Assembly: GCA_905202215.1 (NCBI GenBank)
Contig: CAJKRG010000006.1
Location: 35,740-99,739, forward strand
DNA length: 64,000 nucleotides
Direction: 5' to 3'
From: an uncultured Porphyromonadaceae bacterium
GTDB taxonomy: Bacteria > Bacteroidota > Bacteroidia > Bacteroidales > Muribaculaceae
A program made the translations under genes and the position numbers. Below the pieces are notes generated by a model that was given only the letters and a program-made list of their open reading frames with translations, made no database searches and was not told where the DNA came from. This document shows positions 1 to 9,337 of this stretch, one piece after another (position 1 is the first letter of the stretch; each line of letters starts with the position of its first letter).

Positions 1-336
1 AGTGCCGCAAAGAAAATGGGCTGGCTGGTCTGGAGCTGGACCGGTAATAGCGGGGGCGTTGAGGACTGCGACATGTTCAGAGGCTACGATGAGTCTGCAT
101 ACCTTCCAAATGGCACGAACACCGTGTTGGGCCGAAACGGTATCAAAGAAACCTCAACCGAATGCTCGGTTTTCGGCAACTCCGGTATTAAAAATATAAC
201 CGAATCAAACGATATCGACATGTCTGAACCTTACGAAATCTTCGATATAACCGGCCGACGTGTAGAACGATTCACCGGACCCGGCCTCTACATTGTGCGG
301 CAGGGCAACAAGATAATAAAACTATTCAAACAATAA
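1..336 (+). CDS. C-terminal part of a secreted GH5-like beta-mannanase with a sorting-type tail
   Basis: The reading frame is open from the first base, so the gene starts outside the window. The opening residues include GWLVWSWTGN followed by GGVEDCDM, which resembles the conserved end of GH5-type endo-beta-1,4-mannanases (GWLAWSWSGN...GVEYLD in Bacillus enzymes). The last 35 residues (YEIFDITGRRVERF ... GLYIVRQGNKIIKLF) form a short beta-rich C-terminal domain of the type carried by exported Bacteroidota proteins, very like the end of the next gene (GIYIRRQGNKVSKVI). The enzyme would cut mannan backbones outside the cell. The next gene begins 19 nt downstream and is probably co-transcribed. 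The family call rests on a short stretch; another clan GH-A hydrolase is possible. Confidence 0.6.
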   Translation, partial: SAAKKMGWLVWSWTGNSGGVEDCDMFRGYDESAYLPNGTNTVLGRNGIKETSTECSVFGNSGIKNITESNDIDMSEPYEIFDITGRRVERFTGPGLYIVRQGNKIIKLFKQ

Positions 337-355
337 TTAACCAATTAGCTAAGAA

Positions 356-2800
356 ATGAACAAATCAATCTTATCATTTATGGCTGCCATGGTTATGACT
401 CCGGCAATCAATGCTGCCGAACTCGACCTGACACCCATGTATTCCGCAGAATTGTGCTGGAACGGAGCATCATTAGAAAACAATAGAGCCTCATGGACCG
501 AAGGCTGGGGCGGCATTGTATTCAATCTTGAAAACAAGGACTATTCGGGCTACAACTATGTGGTTTTTGAATTTGCAGAACCATCGCATGCAAAATTCAA
601 ACTTGAATCTTACTATGCCGCTGAAAGCGATGCAGCAACCGCAACGGAAGCCGATGCGGCTTCCTCAAAAATAATCATGAAGCTGGATCAAACTAAGAAA
701 GGCGACATTGCCAAAATAGCCTTGATGTCGGCTAAACCAGGTTCCACAACTATTTCAAAAGCCGTGATGGTTGATGAACTTGAAACAGATCCCGTGCTCT
801 TTGATGGCAGTGTTGAGGTGCCTGATATGAAGAAAGTATATTTCAAACTTGGCGCAGATAAATTCATTGGTCTCAAAAAAGGGCAGACACTCACTGTGGA
901 ATTTACCACAGGCTCGCTCCAGCAGTATGCATCGGTAGATTTTTACTCCAACAATGCCAAGCTCGCATGTCAGAATACTCGCACCAATACTAAGAAAGAC
1001 GGTCAGTTTGATCTCGGTACAACCTATACTTCAACAACTATAGCCGAAGACAGCGATGTAGAAAAACTTCAGGCATACGGACTGCAGATTAAAGGCCGCA
1101 ATGTGACCATCACTAAGGTGACACTTGCCGACGGACCCGTTGTTCCCGATAAGCCCGAAACTCCTGATACACCCGACAGCCCGACCGACAATATCCTCTG
1201 GACTGGAGAAGCTGCTACCGGCAGTTGGGCCAACGATGTTACTGTCGATGCTCCCAAGTTCGCCGCTCTCGCTGCCGGCGATAAGATTGCAATCTATCTC
1301 AATGTTGATGCCGGCAAGGACTACGGCAACATTGAACTTGCCGACCAGAAATACACCAAACTGGCCGCTGATGGCACCGGCGAGGGTCTTGACAACTATG
1401 GCTGCATTCAACCGGACATAAACTGCATTACCTACGAGCTGGGTGCGGCCGATGTCGCTTTGCTCAAGAAAAACGGCCTGCGTGTCAAAGGCGCAAACAT
1501 TACTGTCACAAAAATTGAACGTATTCCTGGAACCGGTGGTAGCGTCGTCACTCCTGGTGCGACTGAACTCTGGACTGGAGAAACTGCTACCGGCAGTTGG
1601 GCCAACGATATAACTGTCGATGCTCCCAAGTTCGCCGCTCTCGCTGCCGGCGATAAGATTGCAATCTATCTCAAAGTTGATGCCGGCAAGGATTACGGCA
1701 ACATTGAACTTGATGACCAGAAATACACCAAACTGGCCGCTGACGGCACCGGCGATGGTCTTGACAACTATGGCTGCATTCAACCGGACATAAACCGCAT
1801 TACTTACGAGCTGGGTGCGGCCGATGTCGCTTTGCTCAAGAAAAACGGTCTGCGCGTGAAAGGCGCAAATATTACAGTCACAAAAATAGAACGCATTGCA
1901 GGGGATGGCGGCAGCTCCGATATTCCAGGGGAAATCGAGCTCTGGAACGGAAACTTTGCCACCGGCAACTGGGCCAACGATGTTACTGTCGATGCTCCTA
2001 AGTTCGCTAACGTCAAAGGTGGTGACATTATATCGATTTATCTTGGCGTTGATGCCGGCAAAGACTATGGCAACATTGAGCTCGATGACCAGAACTACAC
2101 CAAACTGTCGGCTGACGGAACTGCTGCAGCTCTTGACAGATATGGCTGCATTCAGCCCGATGTTACTAAGCTCGACTACACTCTTACCTCTTCAGATGCC
2201 GCGCTTCTCAAGGCTAATGGCCTGCGCGTGAAGGGCGCAAATATCACAATAAGCCGCATTACACTGACTGCTGGTGATGGAGAACCCGATGAGCCGGCTG
2301 TGCCCACTAATGAAACCGTGTTGTGGAGCGGTAGCGTCAACTGTGGTCAATGGGCTCAGACAGTGCATGTAGCTGCCGAAAAATGGGCAGAAGCAAAAGT
2401 TGGCGATAAATTCAAAGTAAACCTCAAAATAAATGCCGGCAAAGGCAAGGGTATAATAAAGGTGCAGAGTGCAGGCGCAGACCTTGAGGTCAATGGCAAG
2501 GGTACAAACATGGATGCCAATGGCAATTTCCAGCGCGGAGCCTCTGAAGCTGTATATGAACTTACGGAAGGCGACCTTGCAATGCTTAGGCAGAACGGCC
2601 TTACAATCTCCGGTTTTGCCGTTACAATCTCACAAGTCAGCCTGCTTTCTCCTGTCAATTCCGGTATCAGCGATGTCTTTGTAGATGAAAATGTTTCTAT
2701 CGAATATTATAACCTCAATGGAATACGTGTGGACGAACCCACTCCGGGCATCTACATTCGTCGACAGGGCAACAAAGTGAGCAAGGTTATAGTGCGCTAA
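356..2800 (+). CDS. Secreted tandem-repeat protein, probable carbohydrate-binding/surface protein
   Basis: 814 residues starting with a signal peptide (MNKSILSFMAAMVMTPAINA). Residues 20-270 form two less repetitive beta-rich modules. From about residue 278 there are four copies of a module of about 124 residues that begins LW(T/S/N)G and contains WA-V-V-A-KFA, AGKDYGNIEL, YGCIQPD and LLK-NGLRVKGANIT; copies 1 and 2 are almost identical and copy 4 is divergent. Proline/Asp-rich linkers (PDKPETPDTPD) precede copies 1 and 4. It ends with the same short C-terminal sorting-like domain as the preceding gene. The modular beta-sandwich look and the mannanase neighbour suggest glycan binding, but I recognise no named CBM family and see no catalytic domain. 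Confidence 0.8.
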   Translation: MNKSILSFMAAMVMTPAINAAELDLTPMYSAELCWNGASLENNRASWTEGWGGIVFNLENKDYSGYNYVVFEFAEPSHAKFKLESYYAAESDAATATEADAASSKIIMKLDQTKKGDIAKIALMSAKPGSTTISKAVMVDELETDPVLFDGSVEVPDMKKVYFKLGADKFIGLKKGQTLTVEFTTGSLQQYASVDFYSNNAKLACQNTRTNTKKDGQFDLGTTYTSTTIAEDSDVEKLQAYGLQIKGRNVTITKVTLADGPVVPDKPETPDTPDSPTDNILWTGEAATGSWANDVTVDAPKFAALAAGDKIAIYLNVDAGKDYGNIELADQKYTKLAADGTGEGLDNYGCIQPDINCITYELGAADVALLKKNGLRVKGANITVTKIERIPGTGGSVVTPGATELWTGETATGSWANDITVDAPKFAALAAGDKIAIYLKVDAGKDYGNIELDDQKYTKLAADGTGDGLDNYGCIQPDINRITYELGAADVALLKKNGLRVKGANITVTKIERIAGDGGSSDIPGEIELWNGNFATGNWANDVTVDAPKFANVKGGDIISIYLGVDAGKDYGNIELDDQNYTKLSADGTAAALDRYGCIQPDVTKLDYTLTSSDAALLKANGLRVKGANITISRITLTAGDGEPDEPAVPTNETVLWSGSVNCGQWAQTVHVAAEKWAEAKVGDKFKVNLKINAGKGKGIIKVQSAGADLEVNGKGTNMDANGNFQRGASEAVYELTEGDLAMLRQNGLTISGFAVTISQVSLLSPVNSGISDVFVDENVSIEYYNLNGIRVDEPTPGIYIRRQGNKVSKVIVR
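1189..2640 (+). repeat. Coding tandem repeats, 372-bp period
   Basis: The hexamer gatgct of the VDAPKF codons recurs at 1247, 1619 and 1991, exactly 372 bp apart. Copies starting near 1195 and 1567 are nearly identical at the DNA level over about 320 bp; the copy near 1939 is clearly related; a fourth from about 2311 is recognisable only in protein. This indicates recent duplication or homogenisation by recombination. Confidence 0.9.
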
Positions 2801-2841
2801 GCCTTCGACACTGCTATACTCTCAATCCTCGTTAGGTCATG

Positions 2842-2987
2842 GTGTCATAACTCAGCTTTTCAAGGCAGTAGGGGCGCGCGTTCGGCGGGGCCGCCGAGAA
2901 TTGCTTGCGAAATTCGCAGATAGCCAGACCTTTGATACGCGGGCGCGCCGAACGCGCGCTCCTACTGAGGACTATGTATTATGACAC
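2842..2987. repeat. MITE/BIME-like intergenic palindromic element
   Basis: A non-coding block of about 146 bp with inverted ends gtgtcataa (2842-2850) and ttatgacac (2979-2987). Inside it is a GC-rich inverted repeat of 21 bp with one mismatch, 2867-2887 against 2946-2966 (core gcgcgcgttcggcg). Smaller palindromes lie between (ggcggggccgcc; gcgaaattcgc). It lies between convergent genes and is far more GC-rich than its flanks. It looks like a small mobile or REP-type repeat. Confidence 0.6.
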
Positions 2988-3012
2988 ATCTTCCTGACAG
3001 TTAATGAAATAA

Positions 3013-3044
3013 AGGCCCACGGAATTTGAGATTTCCGTGGGCCT
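3013..3044. terminator. Bidirectional intrinsic terminator
   Basis: Perfect 12-bp stem aggcccacggaa (3013-3024) / ttccgtgggcct (3033-3044) with an 8-nt loop, between the convergent repeat-protein gene and the M16 peptidase gene. There is an A-rich run on the left but no strong T run, so efficiency is uncertain. Confidence 0.7.
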
Positions 3045-3067
3045 CATGCTTGTGGGGGAGGAGCTGA

Positions 3068-5974
3068 TTAGTATCCGAAGATGTCTTCGGTGGTGAGGAT
3101 TACGACTTTGCCGAGTTTGCGGAGTTCGTCCATGGGAAGCTCTTTGATGTCGCCGAGGATTCCGATGTTATAGATACGGCCTTTGACATTATCTTTCTGG
3201 AACGTCTCGAGCTGGTCGAGGGTTGCTGTCGGAAGAATTTCGAAGAGTTCGCGGCGCGGGTCGTGGTCGTAACCGAGGTCGCGGTCATCGAGATATGCGA
3301 ATGCCAACTGATTGTTGACGTAACGCTCGGTGCGGCAGCGGGCGTCGAGGCCGGCCTTGGCAAGCTCGAATGCTGCCTCGCTGCGGGGCATGTCGTTGAT
3401 TATCTCATCGAAAGCGCTCATGGCATCGAGGAGTTTGTCGTTCTGAGTGGCAATAGTTGTCACATATGCATAAGTGCGGTCTTTCTTGGATGGCTGGCTG
3501 AAACCTGCCCATGCCGAGTATGCGAGCGAGCGACTTTCGCGCATTTCCTGGAAGACGATAGAGTTCATCGAGCCTCCGAAATACTCGTTATAAAGCTGGA
3601 GCATAGGCTGCTTGGCCGGATCGAAAACTTCGCCGCGGTTCGAATAGCCCATCATATAGAGCTGTTTTGCCTCATAGGGAGCTATGTAGATCACGGTTTC
3701 GGTGGGCTGTAGGGGTTTGTATTTCTGCTCCTTGGAGGGCACGATAGGCTTTTTGGCGATGGGATGCGTGGCGTTTATGAGCTTCACGACTGCTTTCTCG
3801 GGTGCGTTGCCCCAGTAGATTGCTGTCTGTTCGTAGTTGTTGAGCTTACGGAGCGCCTCGATGAAGTCTTCGGGTTTGGCAGCTCGCATCGATTCGATGG
3901 AAGGCTGTTCGGTGGCTGGATTCTTGGCTCCGTATCGCACATAGTTCTGGAGCATGCTGAAGTTCGAGCGCTGGTTGTGTTTTGCGTCGAGACGCATTTT
4001 TTCTTGACGGTCGATATTGGCCTTCAGAGCCTCGGGCGAGAGGACTGCGTCGGCCATAACTTTCTCGAAGAGAGCCACTGCCTTGTCCATGTTTTCGCTC
4101 AGACCGGTGATGACGGCGTATGTACGTTCGCCGCCGACGCTGAAGTTGAATTTGCAGGCGAGCTTGAAGAATTCGTTCTTCACCTCTTCAGGTGTCATGG
4201 TCGAGGTACCTACATAGTTCATGAGGTTTCCGGCCATATAAAGAGCCGGATCTGTATACCAGCCGAGGTCGTAGACGTAAATGAGCTGGAAGATGTCGTT
4301 GGTTTTGTTGGGCATGTAGAGTACTTCCATGCCGTTTTTGGCCTTGAGACGGGTGAGGTCTTTCTTATAGTCGGCGAAGACCGGGGTGATAGGCTCCACT
4401 TTGCTGTTCTGGATCTCCCTGAGGAAATCGGAACTGAGATGGCGGTTCATCTCGATTGGAGTGATTGCCGGTTTCGCTATCTTGAGCTCGTTCTTGTCCT
4501 CGCCCTTGCGCTTGTATATGGCTGCAAAATTTTCAGGACCGAGATATTTGTTGGCCATAGCCACGATGTCGGCTTTGGTCACTTTGTCGATTTTCGAGAG
4601 GTCGGCTACTTCATCGGCCCAGGGTATGCCGTTGACAAAGGCATCGACATAGTAATTGGCGCGCGAGCTGTTGTCGGTAAGACCGCTCTGGACGTCGAGT
4701 TTCATATTTGCCTTGACGGCTTCGACGAGTTCGTCGGTGAATTCGCCTTTGCGGAGCTTTTCGGCTTCGGCAAGGAAGATGGCGCGCACGTCGTCGAGGC
4801 TTTGATCGGCCTTTGGACGTCCGGTCATCACGTAAGCACCGGCATCGGCCATATCAAGAATATATGCTCCACCGCCGAGAACGCGCTGGGGAAGAGTGAT
4901 ATCGAGGTCGAAGAGGCCGGTCTTGCCGTTGGCCATAACGTTATCGAGAACTTTGAGAGCCGTCATGTCTTCGTTGGCCGCTTCGGGCAGACGCCAGCAG
5001 AGAGTGATGTTTTCCGCCTCAGGACCGAAAGTCTCGACATCGACGGGTTTTGTGAATGCTTTTTCAGCCGGAAGCGACGGGCGCGGGAGGTTTTTGTTGG
5101 GTTTGAGATGACCGAAGTATTTGGTGATGACGTCGACCATATAGTCGGGATCGAAGTCACCGGAAAGGCAGACAGCCATATTGTTGGGCACGTACCACTG
5201 TTTGTGGTAGTTCTTTACGTTGGTGATCGACGGATTCTTCAGATTTTCCTGAGTGCCGAGCACAGTCTGTGAACCGTAGGGATGGTTAGGGTAGAGTGTC
5301 GAGAGAATTGCTTCGTATACCTTTCGGTTGTCCTGAGTCAGCGACATGTTCTTCTCCTCGTAGATGGTTTCCAGCTCGGTATGGAATCCGCGGAGGATCG
5401 GGTGCTCGAAGCGGTCGGCCTGTATACGTGCCCAGTTTTCGATCTGATTGGACGGTATGTCCTCGACGTAGCATGTCACGTCGTAGCTTGTGTAGGCATT
5501 TGTTCCGTTGGCACCGATAGCGCTCATGAGTTTGTCGTACTCGTTGGGGATAGCTATTTTTGAGGCTTCGTAGCTCACGGAGTCGATCTCGCGGTAGATG
5601 CGGGCACGCTCGGTGCTGTCGGTGGTGCGGCGGTATGTCTCGAAGAGAGTTTCGATACGGTCGAGAAGCGGTTTCTCTGCGGCATAGTCGCTTGTGCCGA
5701 ATTTTTCAGTGCCCTTGAACATAAGGTGTTCGAAATAGTGGGCCAGACCGGTGGTTTCGGCGGGATCATTCTTACCTCCCACACGCACTGCGATATATGT
5801 CTGAATGCGCGGCTGGTCTTTGTTGACGCTCATGAAGAGCTTCAGACCGTTTGGAAGAGTGTACATCTTGGTCTGCAGGGGGTCGCCGGGCACGGTCTCG
5901 TAATTGTACTTCGCAGCCGAAGCCATTACGGGCAGTAAGAGTGCCAGAGCGCCGAATAGACGCAATCCTTTCAT
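3068..5974 (-). CDS. M16 family zinc metallopeptidase (insulinase/pitrilysin-like), exported
   Basis: 968 residues with a signal peptide (MKGLRLFGALALLLPVMASA). The inverted zinc motif HxxEH is present as H79-Y-F-E82-H83, in the usual GLAHYFEHLMFKGT context, with an acidic ETIYEEKN segment about 120 residues later that can supply the third ligand. The length fits a two-repeat M16 protein with active N-terminal and inactive C-terminal halves, as in other Bacteroidota. It probably degrades peptides in the periplasm. It is the last gene of a leftward operon, starting 13 nt after the OstA-like gene, and is followed by the hairpin at 3013-3044. Confidence 0.92.
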   Translation of the reverse strand: MKGLRLFGALALLLPVMASAAKYNYETVPGDPLQTKMYTLPNGLKLFMSVNKDQPRIQTYIAVRVGGKNDPAETTGLAHYFEHLMFKGTEKFGTSDYAAEKPLLDRIETLFETYRRTTDSTERARIYREIDSVSYEASKIAIPNEYDKLMSAIGANGTNAYTSYDVTCYVEDIPSNQIENWARIQADRFEHPILRGFHTELETIYEEKNMSLTQDNRKVYEAILSTLYPNHPYGSQTVLGTQENLKNPSITNVKNYHKQWYVPNNMAVCLSGDFDPDYMVDVITKYFGHLKPNKNLPRPSLPAEKAFTKPVDVETFGPEAENITLCWRLPEAANEDMTALKVLDNVMANGKTGLFDLDITLPQRVLGGGAYILDMADAGAYVMTGRPKADQSLDDVRAIFLAEAEKLRKGEFTDELVEAVKANMKLDVQSGLTDNSSRANYYVDAFVNGIPWADEVADLSKIDKVTKADIVAMANKYLGPENFAAIYKRKGEDKNELKIAKPAITPIEMNRHLSSDFLREIQNSKVEPITPVFADYKKDLTRLKAKNGMEVLYMPNKTNDIFQLIYVYDLGWYTDPALYMAGNLMNYVGTSTMTPEEVKNEFFKLACKFNFSVGGERTYAVITGLSENMDKAVALFEKVMADAVLSPEALKANIDRQEKMRLDAKHNQRSNFSMLQNYVRYGAKNPATEQPSIESMRAAKPEDFIEALRKLNNYEQTAIYWGNAPEKAVVKLINATHPIAKKPIVPSKEQKYKPLQPTETVIYIAPYEAKQLYMMGYSNRGEVFDPAKQPMLQLYNEYFGGSMNSIVFQEMRESRSLAYSAWAGFSQPSKKDRTYAYVTTIATQNDKLLDAMSAFDEIINDMPRSEAAFELAKAGLDARCRTERYVNNQLAFAYLDDRDLGYDHDPRRELFEILPTATLDQLETFQKDNVKGRIYNIGILGDIKELPMDELRKLGKVVILTTEDIFGY

Positions 5975-5987
5975 AAGTCGTAAAGTT

Positions 5988-7733
5988 TTAATTGGTTAAT
6001 TTTACAGGAGTTTTGGATGCGGATTTGGTTTTGATTGTTTTTTCGGTTCCGAGAGAGCGGTCGGCATTGCGCATCAGCTCTTCCATTGCCGGCGGTACTA
6101 TGAATATGTCGTAGCGGTCAGCTGGCCGCATTCCGTCGAACCATTTGAATTTAGGCAGGTAGTAGTTGCTCTTCTTTGCAAGGAAAAGAGGTGTCGCGGC
6201 GCCTGTTGTCTCTGGCCACATTTTGATCATCTCAGTGGTCTGACCCCGGAAAAGAGCCGTCAGAAAGCTGCTCTGGGCATTGACCATTTTGTTGATCGTA
6301 CTGTCGGATTCTTCGGGATACATTATGATCTCGACGTTACCGTCGATGTCAAGCCTTCGCATCTCTCCGTTTTCGAAAGAAGCCACCATCTTTTTTCCGC
6401 TAAGCTGATTGTAGTGGTCGCCTTCGATATGCTGGGCTGTGAAGCCCTGGTCGGGCAATGTTGCCGTTTCTATGGTCGAGTCGTTGAGATGCAGCTCTAT
6501 GATATTTCCAAAAATCTGACGGTCTTCGCTCCATACAATCGGGCTTACGAACATGCGTAGCATGGTGTCGGCTTCGGTAAAGCGCATGGAATCGCATATG
6601 CCCTGCATGTCGGAGCGGAAGAAACGCACTCTTGGATAGGCGACAGCCACATGGGTTGTGTCGAAGCGTGTGAATTCAGGCGTGCCTTTGACGGTATCGG
6701 CCTGTATCAGTGTTGTATCTATTTTACGGAATGTCTGCAGATAGCGGGCGTGCAGGAAAAGGGTATCGGGTTCGCCGAAATGCCGCATTTCGGCATGCCC
6801 GGTGACAAAGGAGCTGTCCGTAAGCTCGTTGTAGTAGCCGTAGTCTCCATAGATAGCCGCTTTGTGTGCCGAATCAGTCGCTTCCATCGACCCGAAGGCT
6901 TCGCCGAAACCGCGGTTGCGGTCGTAGAAGATTGTATCGGCGGTGAGCGTCTGGCCCTGTGAGGTCACTATTGTGGAGCGGTCGTAGAGCGTCGTGCGGT
7001 TGCTGTCGGTGTCGTATATGCCGAGCGAGGTAAAGATCGTGCCGCGGTCGTTGACGACAGTCGAGGGAGAGTGAAGTTCGGCGATATGGGTTCCGGTATT
7101 GTAATATAATGTATCGGAGTAGATATTGAGAGTATCGGAGCTGTTCCGTGAGAACAGATGGACGTCGGTGTAGAAGTTAGCTTCCTTTGTCGACGGCACA
7201 TATTCTCCTTTGAGAGAGGTGAGAGTATTGCTTGGATCGGTAAGGGTGCCTCCGACTTCATAGTAACCGAGATCGATTCCGAGATCATAGATGAAGATAT
7301 CGGTCTCGAGCATTACGTCGCGGTTGATGAGCTGCACTTTCTTGCCGGGATCGGCATAGAGTGTGGCGATTTCCGCCACGCCATCGAAGTTGAGTTCGTC
7401 GGCATATACGAACAAGGTATCGCCCTGCTCCATGCTTACGTTTCCGAATGCATCCATCGATTCGGTTTCGGCGAAATAGTGGGCGCTGTCGCAACGCATG
7501 GTCATCGGGCCTTTGGTGAAAATCACGTCGCCTACGAGTACCATAAACGAATCGCTTTCGTTTTTTTTCAGAATGTCGGCGTGCTCGAGAAACACGCGGT
7601 TACCCGCTGAGCGGTCGGCTGTAGGTACTGTCGGACGGATTTCAGGCCGTTGTTTCTGAGGTGCGGCAAGAAGCATCAGCGCAGGCAGAGCGAGCGCCGA
7701 TACCAAAGCGAAAAACGACTTGCGTCCGAGCAT
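5988..7733 (-). CDS. OstA-like/LptA-domain exported protein
   Basis: 581 residues with signal peptide MLGRKSFFALVSALALPALMLLAA. After it comes a run of short beta-strand repeats typical of the OstA/LptA fold (motifs such as DSAHYFAETESMDAFGNV, EQGDTLFVYADELNF, YDRNRGFGEAFGSME). This is the Bacteroidota OstA-like family, considerably longer than E. coli LptA, and thought to take part in moving lipopolysaccharide to the outer membrane; that role is inferred from the fold. It lies between a periplasmic PPIase and an M16 peptidase, in an envelope-biogenesis operon. A separate lptD gene is at 29.2 kb. Confidence 0.85.
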   Translation of the reverse strand: MLGRKSFFALVSALALPALMLLAAPQKQRPEIRPTVPTADRSAGNRVFLEHADILKKNESDSFMVLVGDVIFTKGPMTMRCDSAHYFAETESMDAFGNVSMEQGDTLFVYADELNFDGVAEIATLYADPGKKVQLINRDVMLETDIFIYDLGIDLGYYEVGGTLTDPSNTLTSLKGEYVPSTKEANFYTDVHLFSRNSSDTLNIYSDTLYYNTGTHIAELHSPSTVVNDRGTIFTSLGIYDTDSNRTTLYDRSTIVTSQGQTLTADTIFYDRNRGFGEAFGSMEATDSAHKAAIYGDYGYYNELTDSSFVTGHAEMRHFGEPDTLFLHARYLQTFRKIDTTLIQADTVKGTPEFTRFDTTHVAVAYPRVRFFRSDMQGICDSMRFTEADTMLRMFVSPIVWSEDRQIFGNIIELHLNDSTIETATLPDQGFTAQHIEGDHYNQLSGKKMVASFENGEMRRLDIDGNVEIIMYPEESDSTINKMVNAQSSFLTALFRGQTTEMIKMWPETTGAATPLFLAKKSNYYLPKFKWFDGMRPADRYDIFIVPPAMEELMRNADRSLGTEKTIKTKSASKTPVKLTN

Positions 7734-7758
7734 TTAAGTGAATTATGGATTATGAATT

Positions 7759-7808
7759 GAATAATGAATGACGAACTGACGAATCTGTCAATTCATCATT
7801 CATAATTC
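7759..7808. repeat. Imperfect inverted repeat between two operon genes
   Basis: gaataatgaatgacgaactgac (7759-7780) pairs with 7787-7808 in 19 of 22 positions around a 6-nt loop. It fills the gap between the PPIase and OstA-like genes and resembles the AT-rich aattatgaat-type intergenic repeats common in Bacteroidales. It could be an mRNA processing or stabilising stem, or a weak terminator for the minus strand. Confidence 0.55.
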
Positions 7809-7812
7809 TTAA

Positions 7813-9174
7813 TTAGTTGGACATCCAGCCTTTGTGCTTGAAGTCGCAGCCACGCCATCCTTCTTCGATGCGGACGTAGGTGTCTTTGATCTTGTTTTCA
7901 AGCCATTTGTTGATTATCTCTTCTCGCTGGGCATTCTCATACATGTCTTTGATTGTCTGATAATCGTCGGCGAGGTTTGCCTGATGTGAATCGAGGCGGG
8001 ATGTAAGTTTAACCATTGCCACAATTTCGCGGTCGCGCTTGGGATCGCGCATGATGAAGGGTTGTGAAATGTCGCCGGGCTGCATGGTGCTGACTGCTTT
8101 GGCGATTTCCTGCGGAAGTTCCGACATCTGGAAGCGGGTGGTGCCGTTTTCGGCATTCACCATCACGCCGTTACTGAAACGGGTGTCCTTGTCCTGAGAA
8201 ATGAGGCGTACGGCGTCTTCGAATTTGAGAAGGTTTCGGTCGACTATATCAACGCGTACACTGTCAAGACGAGTAAGGGCTTCGGTGAGGTCTTTTTCAG
8301 CTACTTTGGGCCGGAGAAGAATATGACGGGCGTTGATTCGGTCGCCACGTTTCTCGATCAGCTGTATTATATGGAAACCATATTCTGTCTCTACGATTTT
8401 CGATACTTTCTTGGGGTCGTTGAGGTTAAAAGCTACCGCAGCGAACTCGGGCACAAGCTGGCCGCGACCCATGAAGCCCATTTCTCCGCCTCGGCGCGCA
8501 CTGCCCGGATCTTCGGAATAAAGGATGGCGAGAGTCGAAAACTCGCTTTCGCCGCGGGTGACGCGGTCGGCATAGTCGCGCAGTCGTGCCTTTACATCGT
8601 CAATTTCCTGACGTGGGATCTGCGGGTTAAGGGTCAGAAGTTGCACTTCTACCTGCAAGGGGATAAATGGTACACTGTCGGCAGGCAATTTATCGAAATA
8701 GCGACGTACATCGCCCGGAGTAACCTTGATATCCTCGGTAAGTTTACTGCGTACCTGCTGTATTCTCGAACGGTTGCGGAGATTTTCGGCGTAATATTCG
8801 CGGATATCCGGGAACGGTTTGCGGAAATATTGCTCTACCTTTTCGCGTGAGCCGAGGTTGTTGATGAGATAGTTCATCTGCTGGTCGAGCTGTATCTGTA
8901 CCATAGATTCCTGTACTTCGATGGTGTCGAGGTCGGCCTGATGAAGAAAAAGGCGTTCTATGGCAATCTGTTCGGGGATAATACAGTACGGGTCGCCGGC
9001 TACGGGCACACGTTCACTCTGCATTTCCTGATACATGCGTTCGATTTCCGATTTATAGATTGGTTGGTCGCCTATCATCCAGGCCACTTCCTCGATTACG
9101 TTTCCCGGAGTTGCGGCCCAGAGACCGATAGCACTCAGAAGAGCGGCAATAGGCAGTAAATTCTTTATTTTCAT
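7813..9174 (-). CDS. Periplasmic peptidylprolyl isomerase/chaperone, SurA-like
   Basis: 453 residues from the ATG at 9174, which yields a clean signal peptide (MKIKNLLPIAALLSAIGLWAA); an in-frame upstream ATG would add 18 residues and bury it. A SurA-type N-terminal region (residues about 25-170) is followed by a parvulin domain with the diagnostic SEDPGSARRGGEMGFMGRGQ stretch, then a second parvulin-like repeat beginning INARHILL. It would assist outer-membrane protein folding. It heads the operon with the OstA-like and M16 genes and has a good promoter at 9199-9230. Confidence 0.9.
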   Translation of the reverse strand: MKIKNLLPIAALLSAIGLWAATPGNVIEEVAWMIGDQPIYKSEIERMYQEMQSERVPVAGDPYCIIPEQIAIERLFLHQADLDTIEVQESMVQIQLDQQMNYLINNLGSREKVEQYFRKPFPDIREYYAENLRNRSRIQQVRSKLTEDIKVTPGDVRRYFDKLPADSVPFIPLQVEVQLLTLNPQIPRQEIDDVKARLRDYADRVTRGESEFSTLAILYSEDPGSARRGGEMGFMGRGQLVPEFAAVAFNLNDPKKVSKIVETEYGFHIIQLIEKRGDRINARHILLRPKVAEKDLTEALTRLDSVRVDIVDRNLLKFEDAVRLISQDKDTRFSNGVMVNAENGTTRFQMSELPQEIAKAVSTMQPGDISQPFIMRDPKRDREIVAMVKLTSRLDSHQANLADDYQTIKDMYENAQREEIINKWLENKIKDTYVRIEEGWRGCDFKHKGWMSN

Positions 9175-9198
9175 AATGTGTATATTCGATCGATTCTG

Positions 9199-9230
9199 CA
9201 AAGTTAATCTTTTTTTCGCGCTCAGCACAA
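9199..9230 (-). promoter_or_regulatory. Bacteroidales promoter of the PPIase operon
   Basis: On the minus strand a TAACTTTG -7 box occupies 9206-9199 and a TTG -33 core 9230-9228, with 21 nt between them. Transcription would start near 9194, giving a leader of about 20 nt to the ATG at 9174. Confidence 0.6.
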
Positions 9231-9337
9231 CTGTTAAATCTTTTTATGAAAAATATCGGGTTAAAGCAAGTCGTCTGAACCCAGGCTTGCCGTGAATTGT
9301 TTCTTTATTGCATTTAATGAACTAACACTACTGAAAT

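Noticed and set aside
1031..1783. 250-codon minus-strand frame
   Set aside because: Antisense shadow of the 372-bp repeats; it repeats only because the gene beneath it does.
3764..5272. 502-codon open frame on the plus strand
   Set aside because: Exactly antisense to the M16 peptidase gene; no domain recognised and the peptidase frame is certain.
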